Assembly (NCBI GenBank): GCA_028724885.1
Contig: JAQYTJ010000004.1
Location: forward strand, 1 to 44,395
Length of the DNA stretch: 44,395 bases
Source of the DNA: Bacteroidales bacterium
GTDB taxonomy: Bacteria > Bacteroidota > Bacteroidia > Bacteroidales > UBA932
Reading direction: 5' to 3'
The position numbers were made by a program, and so were the translations under genes. Positions 17,373-26,457 of this stretch are shown piece after piece (within the stretch, counting starts at the first letter, position 1; each line of letters begins with the position of its first letter). Under the pieces are notes generated by a model, which was not told the origin of the DNA, did no database searches, and worked only from the letters and a program-made list of their open reading frames with translations.

Positions 17373-20300
17373 TTAGAATGTTAGATTTATATTGAACCCC
17401 AGATATCGAGCCGTCGGAGTGTTCAGATTTTCAGTCCCTCTGTCCGGATCGGAAAATCTGAATTCTTTTGTCCAGATGAATAAATTCTGGCCTATTAGAC
17501 CTACACGAACATTTTTCATTTTTAGTTTCTTAGAAAACTTGCGAGGAAGAGTATAATTAAAAGCCACCTCTCTCAACTTAATAAAAGTAGCGTCTTTAAT
17601 ATTTTGCCTGGCCTGATGGTCCCAAGGATTTTCATTATATACCTGAGTATAGTTCTGATAAGAAACGGCCACGTCATTAAAGGCGAATTCTCTTGTATCT
17701 TCGAGCACTTTTCCATAAGGATCATAAGAAGCTGAACCACTTACTACCTTTACGCCTTTGCCGACATAATTTGTCTTTCCATTAACGACTTCATCATATC
17801 GCCACTGATTGTCGCTATCTGGATGGGCTCCAGAATTCCACATGGCTTGTTCAGTCCATGAATACAGCAGTCCTCCGATTCTTCCATCAACAGAGAGGCT
17901 CAGATCAAAGTTCTTGTATGTAAATTTATTGGTCCATCCAAGATAATATTTCGGGTCTGAATATCCCATTACTGTCTGATATTTGTTTTTCACAGGCAGG
18001 CCTGCTTGATGTACGATATTTCCATCATGATCTTTTTCCCAGTCCGTCATGAAGAATTTGTCTATCCTCTCGCCTTTTCCTATCCTAGGATCTTTAGAGC
18101 TGTGAACAGGATCAAGTTTGGCATAATACCAGTGATAGAAAGACAAGTTCACCGAACTTTCCCATTTGAAATTATCTTTTTCAATGGGAATTCCAGATAA
18201 TGTGAATTCCATCCCTTTCTGGCGCAATTCCTCAGAAGTATTCGTAATAATCTCTGAAGATCCGGAAGCCTCGGAAATATCCGCATTTATTATCCTGTCA
18301 TATCGTAATCTTGTGAAATAGGTATAGTCGAAATTAAGCCTGCCGTCAAAAAACCTGAGATTTGTGCCAACTTCGAATGAAGTTTCTGTTTCTGGTTTTA
18401 TGCTGGGGTCACGAAGCTCGCTTGGGTATGTGGCTGTTGACAAACCATTCCACACGTCGGTAGAAACATTGTATACCCTGTTAATTTCATATACACCGAG
18501 ATCTTTTTTTGCGACTGTCCAAGATGTGCGCAATTTCCAAAAATCTAGGACTTCTTCAAATGTATTATAGAATGCGGTAGGAATTAAACTAGCAGAGACA
18601 GACGGATAGAAGTATGAGCGAGAATCTGATGGCAGCGTCGAAGACCAGTCGTTCCTTCCTGTTACATCAACGAATACTCCGCTTTTCCAAGAAAAACCAA
18701 GTTTCCCATATGCACTGTACAGTGCTTTTTCACTAGTCGTTTTTCCTCCGCCAATGCGTTCTACCGAAGCATTAAGCGAATAGAATCCAGGCACAGAGAG
18801 TCCTCCTCTTGTATAAGCGCTAAAATTATTATCCTTATACCAGTATGATGAAAGACCTGCGATGAAATCAAACCCGAAATCCTCCCAAGAGAAATTACCC
18901 GTAAAGATTAGGTCGTTATTGAAGCTGGAACCATCATATTCCCTGTAATAATAATAACCTCGTTTCTCTCCACTGTCTCCGATAGATCGTTTTATCTCTT
19001 GATTGTTATTATAGCTATCATATCCGGAACGCAACTTAACAGATAGATTTTTAATAATGTCATAGTTAAGCGTTGCATTCACGCTCAACAAATTATTGTC
19101 CCTTTTGTCTATTCTCTCATGCATGATGTAGTATGGGTTGTCGTACCATGCCGAGAAGGGCCAGTTCTGCTGCTGGTCTTTCACTTTCCAGTAATTCTTG
19201 TAATCCGTGATGTTATATTCAGTTCCTCCCCATATCAGCATATTGTATAATATGCTGCCATTACCATAATTTACTCTAGGGAGATTCGGAGCTTTCTCTT
19301 TTTTATAAGAGAAATTGGCCTCCATGTTGAAATTCTTATATTTTATATTACCGGAGCTGGTCATGATATATTTGTCAATCTGTGAATTAGGGAACTGACC
19401 ATCTTGATGGATTTGGGTAGCCGATACTCTGAAGCCTCCCAGTTTCCCAGATTGCGAGACATTCACGTTTGTATTTGTTATGAATCCGGTCTGCATAAAG
19501 TTTTTAATGTTATTTCCCCCTTTTGAAACCAATGGCATTACTTTCAGACCCATAGAAATCGGATCCCATTGTTCAACTTCGTGGCCATCCATGTAGTCTC
19601 CCCATACATTACCACTGTTGTATTCAAGCTTTCCGTAATTACCAGTAGAGTAAGATGATTGAGCCTTAGGTAATTTTAGATAACCTGCTGTAATCATCGT
19701 GTTGTTCGAAATATTGACGGTTAAGGTTCCGTCTTCTCCGCTTTTCTTCGTCGTTATCATGATAGCGCCAGCACGGCCTCTTACGCCATACAATGCAGAT
19801 GCAGTTGCGCCTTTCAGTACATCAATGCTCTCAATATCTTCTGCGCTGATATCATTAAGGGTCATATTTCCATAGGCCACGCCATCTATGACTATTAGCG
19901 GATTTTCGCCTCTCAATCTTAATGTAGGCTTTTCTGAGATTTCAGAACTATTATAAATAGATAAACCGGATATTTTACCAGTGAGGCTCGACGCAACATC
20001 GCTTCCTTTGACAACAGAGAGCTGCTCGCCGCCTATTTTCTGAACGGAATAACCGAGGGCTTTTTCCTCTCGTTTGATTCCAAGCGCAGTTACTATAACC
20101 TCGTTCAGTCTTTCAGAATTTTCAGACATGATTATTTCTAATGGTGCTTTACCGTTTGCTGTTACTTCTTTGTCTATATATCCCATGAAAGTAACCCTAA
20201 GCACAGAATTACCATAGGCTTCGAGTTCGAATCTTCCATTGCTGTCCGTGATAGTGCCATTCTGAGTCCCTTTCGCAACTACGAATGCCCCTGCTATCGG

Positions 20301-20672
20301 CGAACCGCTGTGGTCGATTACCCTTCCAGATATTTTGGAAGGCACTCCTTGACTGGTAGGTTGGTTTTTGCTGATGATAATATGATTACCAGTTATTTTC
20401 CACGAATAGCCTGTGCCGTTTAAAATTTTATCTAAGACAGTTGAAAGCTCGCCACTATGATTACCATGGACGACAGTTTTCAAGTCTATTGCATTGTCAT
20501 CGTAATCCACAGACATTTGCGTTTGTTCTTCAATGTCTGAAATCATTTTTTTGAGAGTTAGCCTTCCTTCTCGGATTTTGACAGATTGCGCAAAAATCGT
20601 AAAATTAGGCGACAGCAGAATCATCAATGCAAAAACATACCACAGGTGTCGCAAAATTGTGTTCCTATTCAT
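17373..20672 (-). CDS. SusC family TonB-dependent transporter with N-terminal STN signalling domain
   Basis: 1099 residues. After a signal ending FAQ, residues about 31-102 form an STN domain (VKIREGRLTLKKMISDIEEQT, LSTVLDKILNGTGYSWKI, HIIISK). Then comes a carboxypeptidase-like beta domain (ISGRVIDHSGSPIAGAFVVAKG), a TonB box region LNEVIVTALG, the plug (IVIDGVAYGNMTL, SALYGVRGRAGAIMITTKKSG) and the barrel ending GFNINLTF. In this family STN contacts the FecR-type anti-sigma factor in the periplasm, so substrate binding can switch on the ECF sigma factor. The FecR and sigma genes are immediately upstream, which makes this a trans-envelope-regulated transporter. Confidence 0.95.
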   Translation of the reverse strand: MNRNTILRHLWYVFALMILLSPNFTIFAQSVKIREGRLTLKKMISDIEEQTQMSVDYDDNAIDLKTVVHGNHSGELSTVLDKILNGTGYSWKITGNHIIISKNQPTSQGVPSKISGRVIDHSGSPIAGAFVVAKGTQNGTITDSNGRFELEAYGNSVLRVTFMGYIDKEVTANGKAPLEIIMSENSERLNEVIVTALGIKREEKALGYSVQKIGGEQLSVVKGSDVASSLTGKISGLSIYNSSEISEKPTLRLRGENPLIVIDGVAYGNMTLNDISAEDIESIDVLKGATASALYGVRGRAGAIMITTKKSGEDGTLTVNISNNTMITAGYLKLPKAQSSYSTGNYGKLEYNSGNVWGDYMDGHEVEQWDPISMGLKVMPLVSKGGNNIKNFMQTGFITNTNVNVSQSGKLGGFRVSATQIHQDGQFPNSQIDKYIMTSSGNIKYKNFNMEANFSYKKEKAPNLPRVNYGNGSILYNMLIWGGTEYNITDYKNYWKVKDQQQNWPFSAWYDNPYYIMHERIDKRDNNLLSVNATLNYDIIKNLSVKLRSGYDSYNNNQEIKRSIGDSGEKRGYYYYREYDGSSFNNDLIFTGNFSWEDFGFDFIAGLSSYWYKDNNFSAYTRGGLSVPGFYSLNASVERIGGGKTTSEKALYSAYGKLGFSWKSGVFVDVTGRNDWSSTLPSDSRSYFYPSVSASLIPTAFYNTFEEVLDFWKLRTSWTVAKKDLGVYEINRVYNVSTDVWNGLSTATYPSELRDPSIKPETETSFEVGTNLRFFDGRLNFDYTYFTRLRYDRIINADISEASGSSEIITNTSEELRQKGMEFTLSGIPIEKDNFKWESSVNLSFYHWYYAKLDPVHSSKDPRIGKGERIDKFFMTDWEKDHDGNIVHQAGLPVKNKYQTVMGYSDPKYYLGWTNKFTYKNFDLSLSVDGRIGGLLYSWTEQAMWNSGAHPDSDNQWRYDEVVNGKTNYVGKGVKVVSGSASYDPYGKVLEDTREFAFNDVAVSYQNYTQVYNENPWDHQARQNIKDATFIKLREVAFNYTLPRKFSKKLKMKNVRVGLIGQNLFIWTKEFRFSDPDRGTENLNTPTARYLGFNINLTF

Positions 20673-20780
20673 ATTTGTTATTAATTTTTAGTGTCGGATA
20701 AAATACATTACATTAATAATAAAGCATAGTCATCGACTACACCTATTCTAAAAAGTATTTTTTTGAAAGACCCCGGTCAG

Positions 20781-21773
20781 CTATTCTACATTGATGTATA
20801 TCGTTCCATTTACATTTTTGTAGGTAAAGCCACAATTAACGTTGTGAAGAATTTCAAGGACATCCGTGATTGATTCGTTCGGGAAAAATTTAACATTGAA
20901 TGAGCCATTTATCTTTTCGATGTTATCACAAACTATCCTGACACCATAAATTTTCTCCAAGGCCGAGATGATTTCAGAGAACGAAGATTTCTCGAATATA
21001 TGGTATCCCTTTGTCCATGACATCTTCTGATCTGCGCTAACATCTGAAATGGAAACAGCTTTAGTGTCTTTATCGTATATCAACTGCTGATTTGGGGAAA
21101 TATAATATTCCTCAGCCATAGTTTTGTCATGTAATTTATTGATTGTTATCTTTATCCTACCTTCTTTTAATGTAGAAGAGCTGATTTTAGAATCAGGATA
21201 AACGTCAACGTCGAATATGGTGCCTAGAGCTGTGACTGACCAGTCTCTTGTATTGACGATGAAAGGGTGTCTTTCATCCTTTTTCACTTCGAAAAGAGCC
21301 TTGCCTGATAGGAATAATGTCCGCTTGCCTTTTCCGAAAGACTTCGGGCTAATCAGTGTTGATCCTGCACCAAGAGTCACTTTGCTTCCATCTGGCAGGT
21401 TAGTGGCGTAAGATTCTCCATTAGGAACAGAAATTTGAAACAGTTCATTTTCCGTAAGGATGCGATTGACTCTGCGCTCGGAAATAAAATATGTTATAGT
21501 TGCGCCTAGAGAAGCCGCAATAACTATAGATGCAGCAATTGTCATCCTCCTAGTGACCGATGTTTTAGACTGTTCGTGTTCTATTATTCTATTTTTCAAT
21601 CTTCGGAATTCTATCCTGGTATCTTCTGTAATCTGAGAAGGGGACTCCTGCCATATGGATTTGAATTCTTCTTCAATATCAGCATTTTTGCTATTTACGA
21701 CCCACCATTTGAATTTTTCCCGAACAGGCTTCGAGAAATTATTGCTAAAATATTTATGTATAATATTTCCCAT
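20781..21773 (-). CDS. FecR-family anti-sigma factor
   Basis: 330 residues. The cytoplasmic N-terminus (about 1-75) has the Bacteroidota pattern FSKPVREKFKWWVVNS...EEFKSIWQ for sigma binding. One membrane helix is near 78-100 (MTIAASIVIAASLGATITYF). The periplasmic FecR domain begins YATNLPDGSKVTLGAGSTL and includes FLSGKALFEVKKDERHPFIV and VTALGTIFDVDVY. The C-terminal DUF4974-like domain (FSEIISALEKIYGVRIVCD) ends with an STN-like fold. It follows the sigma gene by 39 bases and precedes the STN-bearing SusC by 108 bases, so the three form a signalling cascade in which the transporter reports substrate to FecR. Confidence 0.93.
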   Translation of the reverse strand: MGNIIHKYFSNNFSKPVREKFKWWVVNSKNADIEEEFKSIWQESPSQITEDTRIEFRRLKNRIIEHEQSKTSVTRRMTIAASIVIAASLGATITYFISERRVNRILTENELFQISVPNGESYATNLPDGSKVTLGAGSTLISPKSFGKGKRTLFLSGKALFEVKKDERHPFIVNTRDWSVTALGTIFDVDVYPDSKISSSTLKEGRIKITINKLHDKTMAEEYYISPNQQLIYDKDTKAVSISDVSADQKMSWTKGYHIFEKSSFSEIISALEKIYGVRIVCDNIEKINGSFNVKFFPNESITDVLEILHNVNCGFTYKNVNGTIYINVE

Positions 21774-21812
21774 TTGATCTTTTCCTTATTAAAATAAAAA
21801 TGAAACGCACAT

Positions 21813-22370
21813 TTACACACAAAAGAACATCAATAATATTAATTTTAGACTTTTCCTAATATCTGCTAATGCAGATGTTAGGTGGTTTTCCACTGTTCGC
21901 CTACTAATGTTGAGAGCATCCGCTATTTCCTGATTGCTTAATTTTTTGTCCCTGCTAAGATAGAAGATTAGGCGGCGCTTCTGCGGCATTTCTTTTATAG
22001 TCTGTCTGATTTTATTCTCAAGTTCATTTGCGAATAACTGTTCTTCGCTATCGTCTGTTTCTATTGGAGAATGAAGAATATGAGAAATATATTTGTGGCT
22101 AACTACTTCATGGTCAAAAAAATTGCATACCGCTCCTTTTGCGATAAAAAATAAATATGTGTCGAGAGATGAAATGGCCGAAAGCTTTTTCCGATCTCTC
22201 CAAAGCATAAAGAATATATTCTGACAGATATCCTTTGAGGTTTCTAGATCCTTTATGAAACCATTAATGAAATATAACAGTATGGGCTGATATTTCATGA
22301 ATATTTTTTCGAAAGTGGCAGCATGTTCACCATCAATACTAAAAAATGTTTCATCAAAATCGTTGCTCAT
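21813..22370 (-). CDS. ECF RNA polymerase sigma factor controlling the SusC/SusD locus
   Basis: About 185 residues from the ATG at 22370 (MSNDFDETFF). The open frame reaches up to 22490 but would then overlap the preceding gene with non-family residues. Sigma region 2 is visible as FEKIFMKYQPILLYFINGFIKDLETSKDICQNIFFMLWRDR, region 4 as MPQKRRLIFYLSRDKKLSNQEIADALNISRRTVENHLTSAL with a clear helix-turn-helix. The length and the downstream FecR gene place it in the FecI-like Bacteroidota ECF group. It likely directs transcription of the SusC/SusD/EEP genes when FecR releases it. Overlapping hexamer dyads sit just upstream of its start. Confidence 0.93.
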   Translation of the reverse strand: MSNDFDETFFSIDGEHAATFEKIFMKYQPILLYFINGFIKDLETSKDICQNIFFMLWRDRKKLSAISSLDTYLFFIAKGAVCNFFDHEVVSHKYISHILHSPIETDDSEEQLFANELENKIRQTIKEMPQKRRLIFYLSRDKKLSNQEIADALNISRRTVENHLTSALADIRKSLKLILLMFFCV

Positions 22371-22382
22371 AGATATAAAATT

Positions 22383-22403
22383 CAAATGGCATTTGTGCAA
22401 ATG
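22383..22403 (-). promoter_or_regulatory. Alternating CAAATG/CATTTG dyads before the sigma gene
   Basis: Three hexamers alternate orientation within 21 bases: CAAATG (22383-22388), CATTTG (22390-22395), CAAATG (22398-22403). They give two overlapping inverted repeats 13-33 bases upstream of the sigma ATG at 22370. The position suits an operator or a leader hairpin. The repeat is seen; the role is inference. Confidence 0.3.
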
Positions 22404-22459
22404 TGAAACTATCTGCGATTGAGATAAAAGGAAGCCATCCGTATTGCTAGAGACATGCC

Positions 22460-23749
22460 TTACTTGTTCATGAGCCTTGCTTTTGCCCATGGGACTACGT
22501 TGGCTGGGGCCTGCTCCTGGAGAAGGAATTCTTTCATCTTGTTCATGTACGGGGCGACGTGGGAGTAGAACAGGTGGTAACCTGCGCAGAGGGCATTGAG
22601 CCCGGTGTCGCCAGCTTCCGTCTTGTTGAAGCGGTGCTTAGGGCACTCTCCGTTGCATGCGAAGAGATATTCGCATCGCAGGCACTTGCGAGGCAGGGAA
22701 TTGCGCTTGTCGATGCCGAAGCGCGTCTGAGCCGGGCTGTCCATCATTTCACGAATGCTGGAATCCTGAATATTCCCTAGCAGGTATTTCGGATAGACGA
22801 AATGGTCGCAGGGGTAGAGGTCTCCGTTGTGTTCTATGACTGAATTGCCTCCGCAGGTCTGTGCGAAGACGCAGGTGCCAGGCTGAACTCCGCACCAGTT
22901 AGCCAGGGCGGCATCGAACTCATTCACAAAATATTGCCCTACGTCATTGCAGACCCAGTAATCGAATATGTCGCATAGGAATTTCCCGAAAGCGACGTCG
23001 CCTACCGACCATGGAGCGATCATGGCACCATCCTCGGCTGGGTCGACGATGTGCGGCCTAAGCCTCTTGTTGGGCTTTCCTGCACCATTCAGGGGGTATT
23101 TGACGTGCTCCACGACAGGCATGAACTGCATGTAATGGCTGCCGAGAGACTTCAGGAACAGGTAGACCTCGAGTCCTCGGCCCTCGCTGGCGCGATTCAC
23201 CGTGCTCATGGTGTTGAACTCGACACCCTCGTGTCGCAATATGCCTAAACTGTGGATGACCCTTTCGAACGTCGGTGCACCACACTTGTCACGCCTGAAC
23301 TTGTCGTGTACGTCCTGCGGTCCGTCCAAGGATATTCCGATGAGAAAATCGTTTTCTTTGAAAAACTCCGCCCACTCGCGCGTGATGAGCGTGCCGTTAG
23401 TCTGCAGGGTGTTAAGGATTTTCTTGCCGTCGGCATATTCCTTTTCAAAAGCGATTGCCTTTTTGTAGAAGTCCAGCCCCAGCACCAGTGGCTCGCCCCC
23501 ATGCCAGTTGAAAGTTACCTGCGGCACGTCGTTCGCTTTTATATATTCACGAACTACGGTTTCCAGCATCTCGTCGCTCATTATCGGCTCTCTGCCACCG
23601 TAGATCGCGGATTTGTCGAGATAGTAGCAATAGCTGCAATTCAAGTTGCAGAGCGACCCTGCCGGCTTGAGCATTATGTTGAATGCCATCGGGCCGGTGA
23701 GCCTGATGGCATCATTAAGGGTAATGGTGCTTTTTATTATACCGTTCAA
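22460..23749 (-). CDS. Radical SAM anaerobic sulfatase-maturating enzyme (anSME type)
   Basis: 429 residues if translation begins at the TTG at 23749; an ATG at 23689 is the conservative alternative and keeps all conserved parts. The radical SAM motif CNLNCSYCYY (C34, C38, C41) binds the first 4Fe-4S cluster. VTFNWHGGEPLV is the GGE motif and IGISLDGPQDVHD the SAM-site strand. A C-terminal SPASM region holds CGVQPGTCVFAQTCGG, LYPCDHFVYP and CLRCEYLFACNGECPKHR for two more clusters. Family function: oxidises a sulfatase Cys or Ser to formylglycine. No sulfatase is encoded in this window, so its client lies elsewhere. It shares strand with the sigma gene 89 bases downstream, suggesting a link with sulfated glycan use. 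Confidence 0.9.
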   Translation of the reverse strand: MNGIIKSTITLNDAIRLTGPMAFNIMLKPAGSLCNLNCSYCYYLDKSAIYGGREPIMSDEMLETVVREYIKANDVPQVTFNWHGGEPLVLGLDFYKKAIAFEKEYADGKKILNTLQTNGTLITREWAEFFKENDFLIGISLDGPQDVHDKFRRDKCGAPTFERVIHSLGILRHEGVEFNTMSTVNRASEGRGLEVYLFLKSLGSHYMQFMPVVEHVKYPLNGAGKPNKRLRPHIVDPAEDGAMIAPWSVGDVAFGKFLCDIFDYWVCNDVGQYFVNEFDAALANWCGVQPGTCVFAQTCGGNSVIEHNGDLYPCDHFVYPKYLLGNIQDSSIREMMDSPAQTRFGIDKRNSLPRKCLRCEYLFACNGECPKHRFNKTEAGDTGLNALCAGYHLFYSHVAPYMNKMKEFLLQEQAPANVVPWAKARLMNK

Positions 23750-23848
23750 AACTTAATCAGAATTTTGCTAAAATTAGTAAAAACTGCCGATAAATAAAAA
23801 GACGCATCTACAATGCGGCTCTCTTCTAAAAGATAGAACGTGTACGGA

Positions 23849-24312
23849 CTATTTGTCTAGGCTGCCAAGCTTGTAGCTTTGTAAGCTGAGGCCGATTTTG
23901 GCGGCGTAATCGGCTGTGTTGATGCAATGACGGCTGTTGATCCTTTCTACGATGGCGGCAGCGGAATCATCCCCTTTCCCGTGCAAAATGTTGTAGAGGT
24001 GGTAAAAATCTTTCATCCTGCTGTTGGCTTACGCTCTTATAATCACCGTTTGGAACTTTTCGGCGATGACGGTTTCTAATGAATATGCCAAAATGTTTGT
24101 TGCCTGGAATCCGTCTGCGAACCATCATGAAATAACGGATATTGGTTTAGCCGCTCGTCACCGAAGATCTTCTTGAACACCGAGTCGGTGATTATGTCGG
24201 CATATTTCTGGAGGAGTACTAACTCATGTACCTGCCTCCTATGGATCGAATCCGGACCATTAAAGTTTAGCATGTTTCTGAGTATTTTCGGTAATATAGG
24301 GCAACCAAACAT
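23849..24312 (-). pseudogene. Remnant of an AbiEii/AbiGii-type nucleotidyltransferase gene
   Basis: Minus-strand text from 24124 to 23849 reads, in one frame, ILAYSLETVIAEKFQTVI, then a TAA at 24029-24031, then ANSRMKDFYHLYNILHGKG and on to a TAG at 23849-23851. The pair AYSLETVIAEKF and SRMKDFYHLY is the hallmark of the C-terminal half of AbiEii/AbiGii toxins. A different frame at 24076-24312 (MLNFNGPDSIHRRQVHELV...) may be the frameshifted N-terminal part; there is no GGTSL or DxD motif left. So the gene is dead by an in-frame stop, a frameshift and internal loss. The flanks 23750-23848 and 24313-24492 hold nothing else I can support. Confidence 0.6.
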
Positions 24313-24492
24313 AAATATTTCCTAATGCCAGAAAGTTCGTGCACGAAAGCAGAAATTTTTTTCGTATGGAATGCAAAAAAATAGATTTATGAAAATTTTT
24401 GAATATGCCGTCGCATGCCCCCTTCTTCTGTGACTACTACGATTCTCTACAACATTTTTCCACCATCATGAATCTATTCTAGATTAGAGTTC

Positions 24493-24521
24493 TTTGATAT
24501 TAAGAATTGACGCTATATTTG
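24493..24521 (+). promoter_or_regulatory. Promoter of the queH-like gene
   Basis: TTTG at 24493-24496 and TATATTTG at 24514-24521 match the -33 and -7 elements of Bacteroides promoters with a 17-base gap. Transcription would start only about 8-10 bases before the ATG at 24538, a very short leader. Confidence 0.55.
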
Positions 24522-24537
24522 CATAGATATTCATTAT

Positions 24538-25176
24538 ATGGAAAGCATCAGATTGAAGGGGGCTCAAATTCCCGAAGAGCTGAAAAATGGCCGCATATTG
24601 CTGCATTGCTGCTGTGCGCCCTGCTCTACCGCAATCATTGAATGGATGGTGCAGGAGGGCTTGCATCCAAGAATATTCTTCAGCAATTCCAACATAGTGC
24701 CTTTTGATGAATATGCCCATAGGCGCTCAGAACTGGAGCGTTATGCCGCCTCATACGGCTTGGAAGTGATTGATGATGAATATGATCACGATGCGTGGCT
24801 GGCTTGGGTGCGCTCTCTAGAGAGCGAACATGGCAGCGTGGCTGCGATGCCGGAGAGGGGGCTAAGATGCTTGGAGTGCTTTAAATTCAGGCTTATAAGA
24901 GCTGCTGAATATGCTGCCGTTAATGAATATGACATATTGACGACCACTTTGGCATCATCTAGGTGGAAAGACTTGGAGCAGGTTGATGAAGCAGGGCGTT
25001 TAGCTTGCGATGCTGCTAATGCCGTTCATTTTAAAGGCAGAACTCAGGTTCGATGGTGGGGGCAGAATTGGAGGAAAGGCGGCCTGCAGGAGCGCAGGGG
25101 ATGCCTCATTCGTGAATATGGGCTGTACAACCAGTCGTATTGCGGCTGCGAATTCTCGAGGCATGGGCTTGACTAG
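24538..25176 (+). CDS. queH: Epoxyqueuosine reductase QueH
   Basis: 212 residues, matching the family (about 180-220). LLHCCCAPCS at about 21-30 holds the adjacent cysteines of the metal site. FFSNSNIVPFDEYAHRRSELERYA is the QueH version of the phosphate loop region. LRCLECFKFRLIRAAEYA and DILTTTLASSRWKDLEQV carry further conserved residues, and NWRKGGLQERRGCLIREYGLYNQSYCGC is the diagnostic C-terminal motif. QueH performs the last step of queuosine tRNA modification, reducing epoxyqueuosine at the wobble position; it replaces QueG in many anaerobes. It stands alone behind its own promoter, not with other queuosine genes. Confidence 0.93.
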   Translation: MESIRLKGAQIPEELKNGRILLHCCCAPCSTAIIEWMVQEGLHPRIFFSNSNIVPFDEYAHRRSELERYAASYGLEVIDDEYDHDAWLAWVRSLESEHGSVAAMPERGLRCLECFKFRLIRAAEYAAVNEYDILTTTLASSRWKDLEQVDEAGRLACDAANAVHFKGRTQVRWWGQNWRKGGLQERRGCLIREYGLYNQSYCGCEFSRHGLD

Positions 25177-25295
25177 GCCTTCGGAACGTCTTTTTTGTGA
25201 AGATGTCGGCGGATAATTCTCCAAAAGGGTCAAGAAAACAATATTATTCCCGAAAAAATACCATCTTTGCAAACTATTCAACGAATTAATGAAAG

Positions 25296-26456
25296 ATGAA
25301 GAGAACTTTTTTGATTTGCCGAGTGGTGCCTGCCATGACGCTTGCCACAAGTGTGCTGATTTCATCATGCATCCGAGAGGCTGCTAAGAATTCAGAGGCT
25401 GACATTCTTTCCTGCGCTGTCGATGGGGTGGAACTGCCTCATAACCCTGTAATAACAAATGACAGAATCTCTTTCTATGTAAACACTAAGTACATGGAAA
25501 AAGTTAAGAGCCTTGCCCCTAAATTCACGCTCACGGACGGAGCCACCATCGATCCGGCAAGCGGTACTGTCCGCGACTTTACAACGCCTCAGCGTTATAC
25601 GGTAACTTCCGAGGACGGGCAATGGACAAAAAGCTACATCGTGTCATTTTCCAGCTCCGATCCAATTAACAAATACCATTTCGAGGAGCACGGGACATAC
25701 GTTAACGTTGACTCTTGGACTGGAAAGGTTAGCTATAAGTACGATATTCTGTATGAGCCTATGGAGAATGCCGACACACTTTTCTGGAGTTCAGGCAATC
25801 CGGGTTTCATGATAGCGAATTCAGAAGCTCCTGCAGTTGACTATCCTACCGCGCACTGCGATACGGGCTATGTCGGCAAGGGTGTTAAACTGGTCACGAG
25901 AAGCACTGGTAAGTTGGGTGCCATGTTTGGCTCACCTATAGCCGCTGGGAATTTGTTCTTGGGCCAGTTCAAGATAAACATGAGTAACCCTTTGTTGTCC
26001 ACTCATTTCGGCGAAGGCGTCCCTTGCACTAAGGATCCGTTAGCCGTTTCTGGATGGTACAGGTACAAGCGTGGGGCTAAAATGACCAACAAGAAAAACG
26101 CCCCGATAGTCGGCGAAGATAACTTCGACATCTATGCGTCTTTTTTCGAGCCGACAGAGGGGGTGCCTTATCTGGACGGGACGAACGTGAAAGACACGAC
26201 GAGCAAATATACCACCATCATAAAATTCGGGCAGGTGGCTGAAGATCAGAAAATTGCAGATGGTGAGTGGCATCAGTTCTGGTTCCTGCTTGACCAAGTC
26301 TCTGGCAAAACTATTGATGAGAAAAAACTTAAGGATGGAAAATATGCAATCACTATAGTCCTTTCATCTTCGATGAGAGGAGCTGAATTCATAGGAGCAG
26401 TAGGCTCAACATTATATGCAGACGAACTTGAACTTTACTACAAAGAATATGAATAA
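25296..26456 (+). CDS. PCMD-domain lipoprotein (putative carbohydrate metabolism)
   Basis: 386 residues. The signal ends ISSCIREA (lipobox). Residues about 35-115 form a beta domain of the type that precedes PCMD (YTVTSEDGQWTKSYIVSF). The C-terminal 240 residues match the PCMD domain (PF13201) in layout: FEEHGTYVNVDSWTGKV, DTLFWSSGNPGF, GYVGKGVKLVTRSTG, LFLGQFKI, AVSGWYRYKRG, and the end STLYADELELYYKE. PCMD proteins are surface or periplasmic beta-sandwich lipoproteins of Bacteroidota with suspected glycan binding. The next gene, a beta-barrel protein, starts one base after its stop, and the two are probably a functional pair. Confidence 0.85.
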   Translation: MKRTFLICRVVPAMTLATSVLISSCIREAAKNSEADILSCAVDGVELPHNPVITNDRISFYVNTKYMEKVKSLAPKFTLTDGATIDPASGTVRDFTTPQRYTVTSEDGQWTKSYIVSFSSSDPINKYHFEEHGTYVNVDSWTGKVSYKYDILYEPMENADTLFWSSGNPGFMIANSEAPAVDYPTAHCDTGYVGKGVKLVTRSTGKLGAMFGSPIAAGNLFLGQFKINMSNPLLSTHFGEGVPCTKDPLAVSGWYRYKRGAKMTNKKNAPIVGEDNFDIYASFFEPTEGVPYLDGTNVKDTTSKYTTIIKFGQVAEDQKIADGEWHQFWFLLDQVSGKTIDEKKLKDGKYAITIVLSSSMRGAEFIGAVGSTLYADELELYYKEYE

Positions 26457-26457
26457 T

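Noticed and set aside
22370..22490. Sigma factor starting at 22490
   Set aside because: The extra 40 residues overlap the end of the anSME gene and do not look like sigma region 1 or 2; ATG at 22370 fits the family start.
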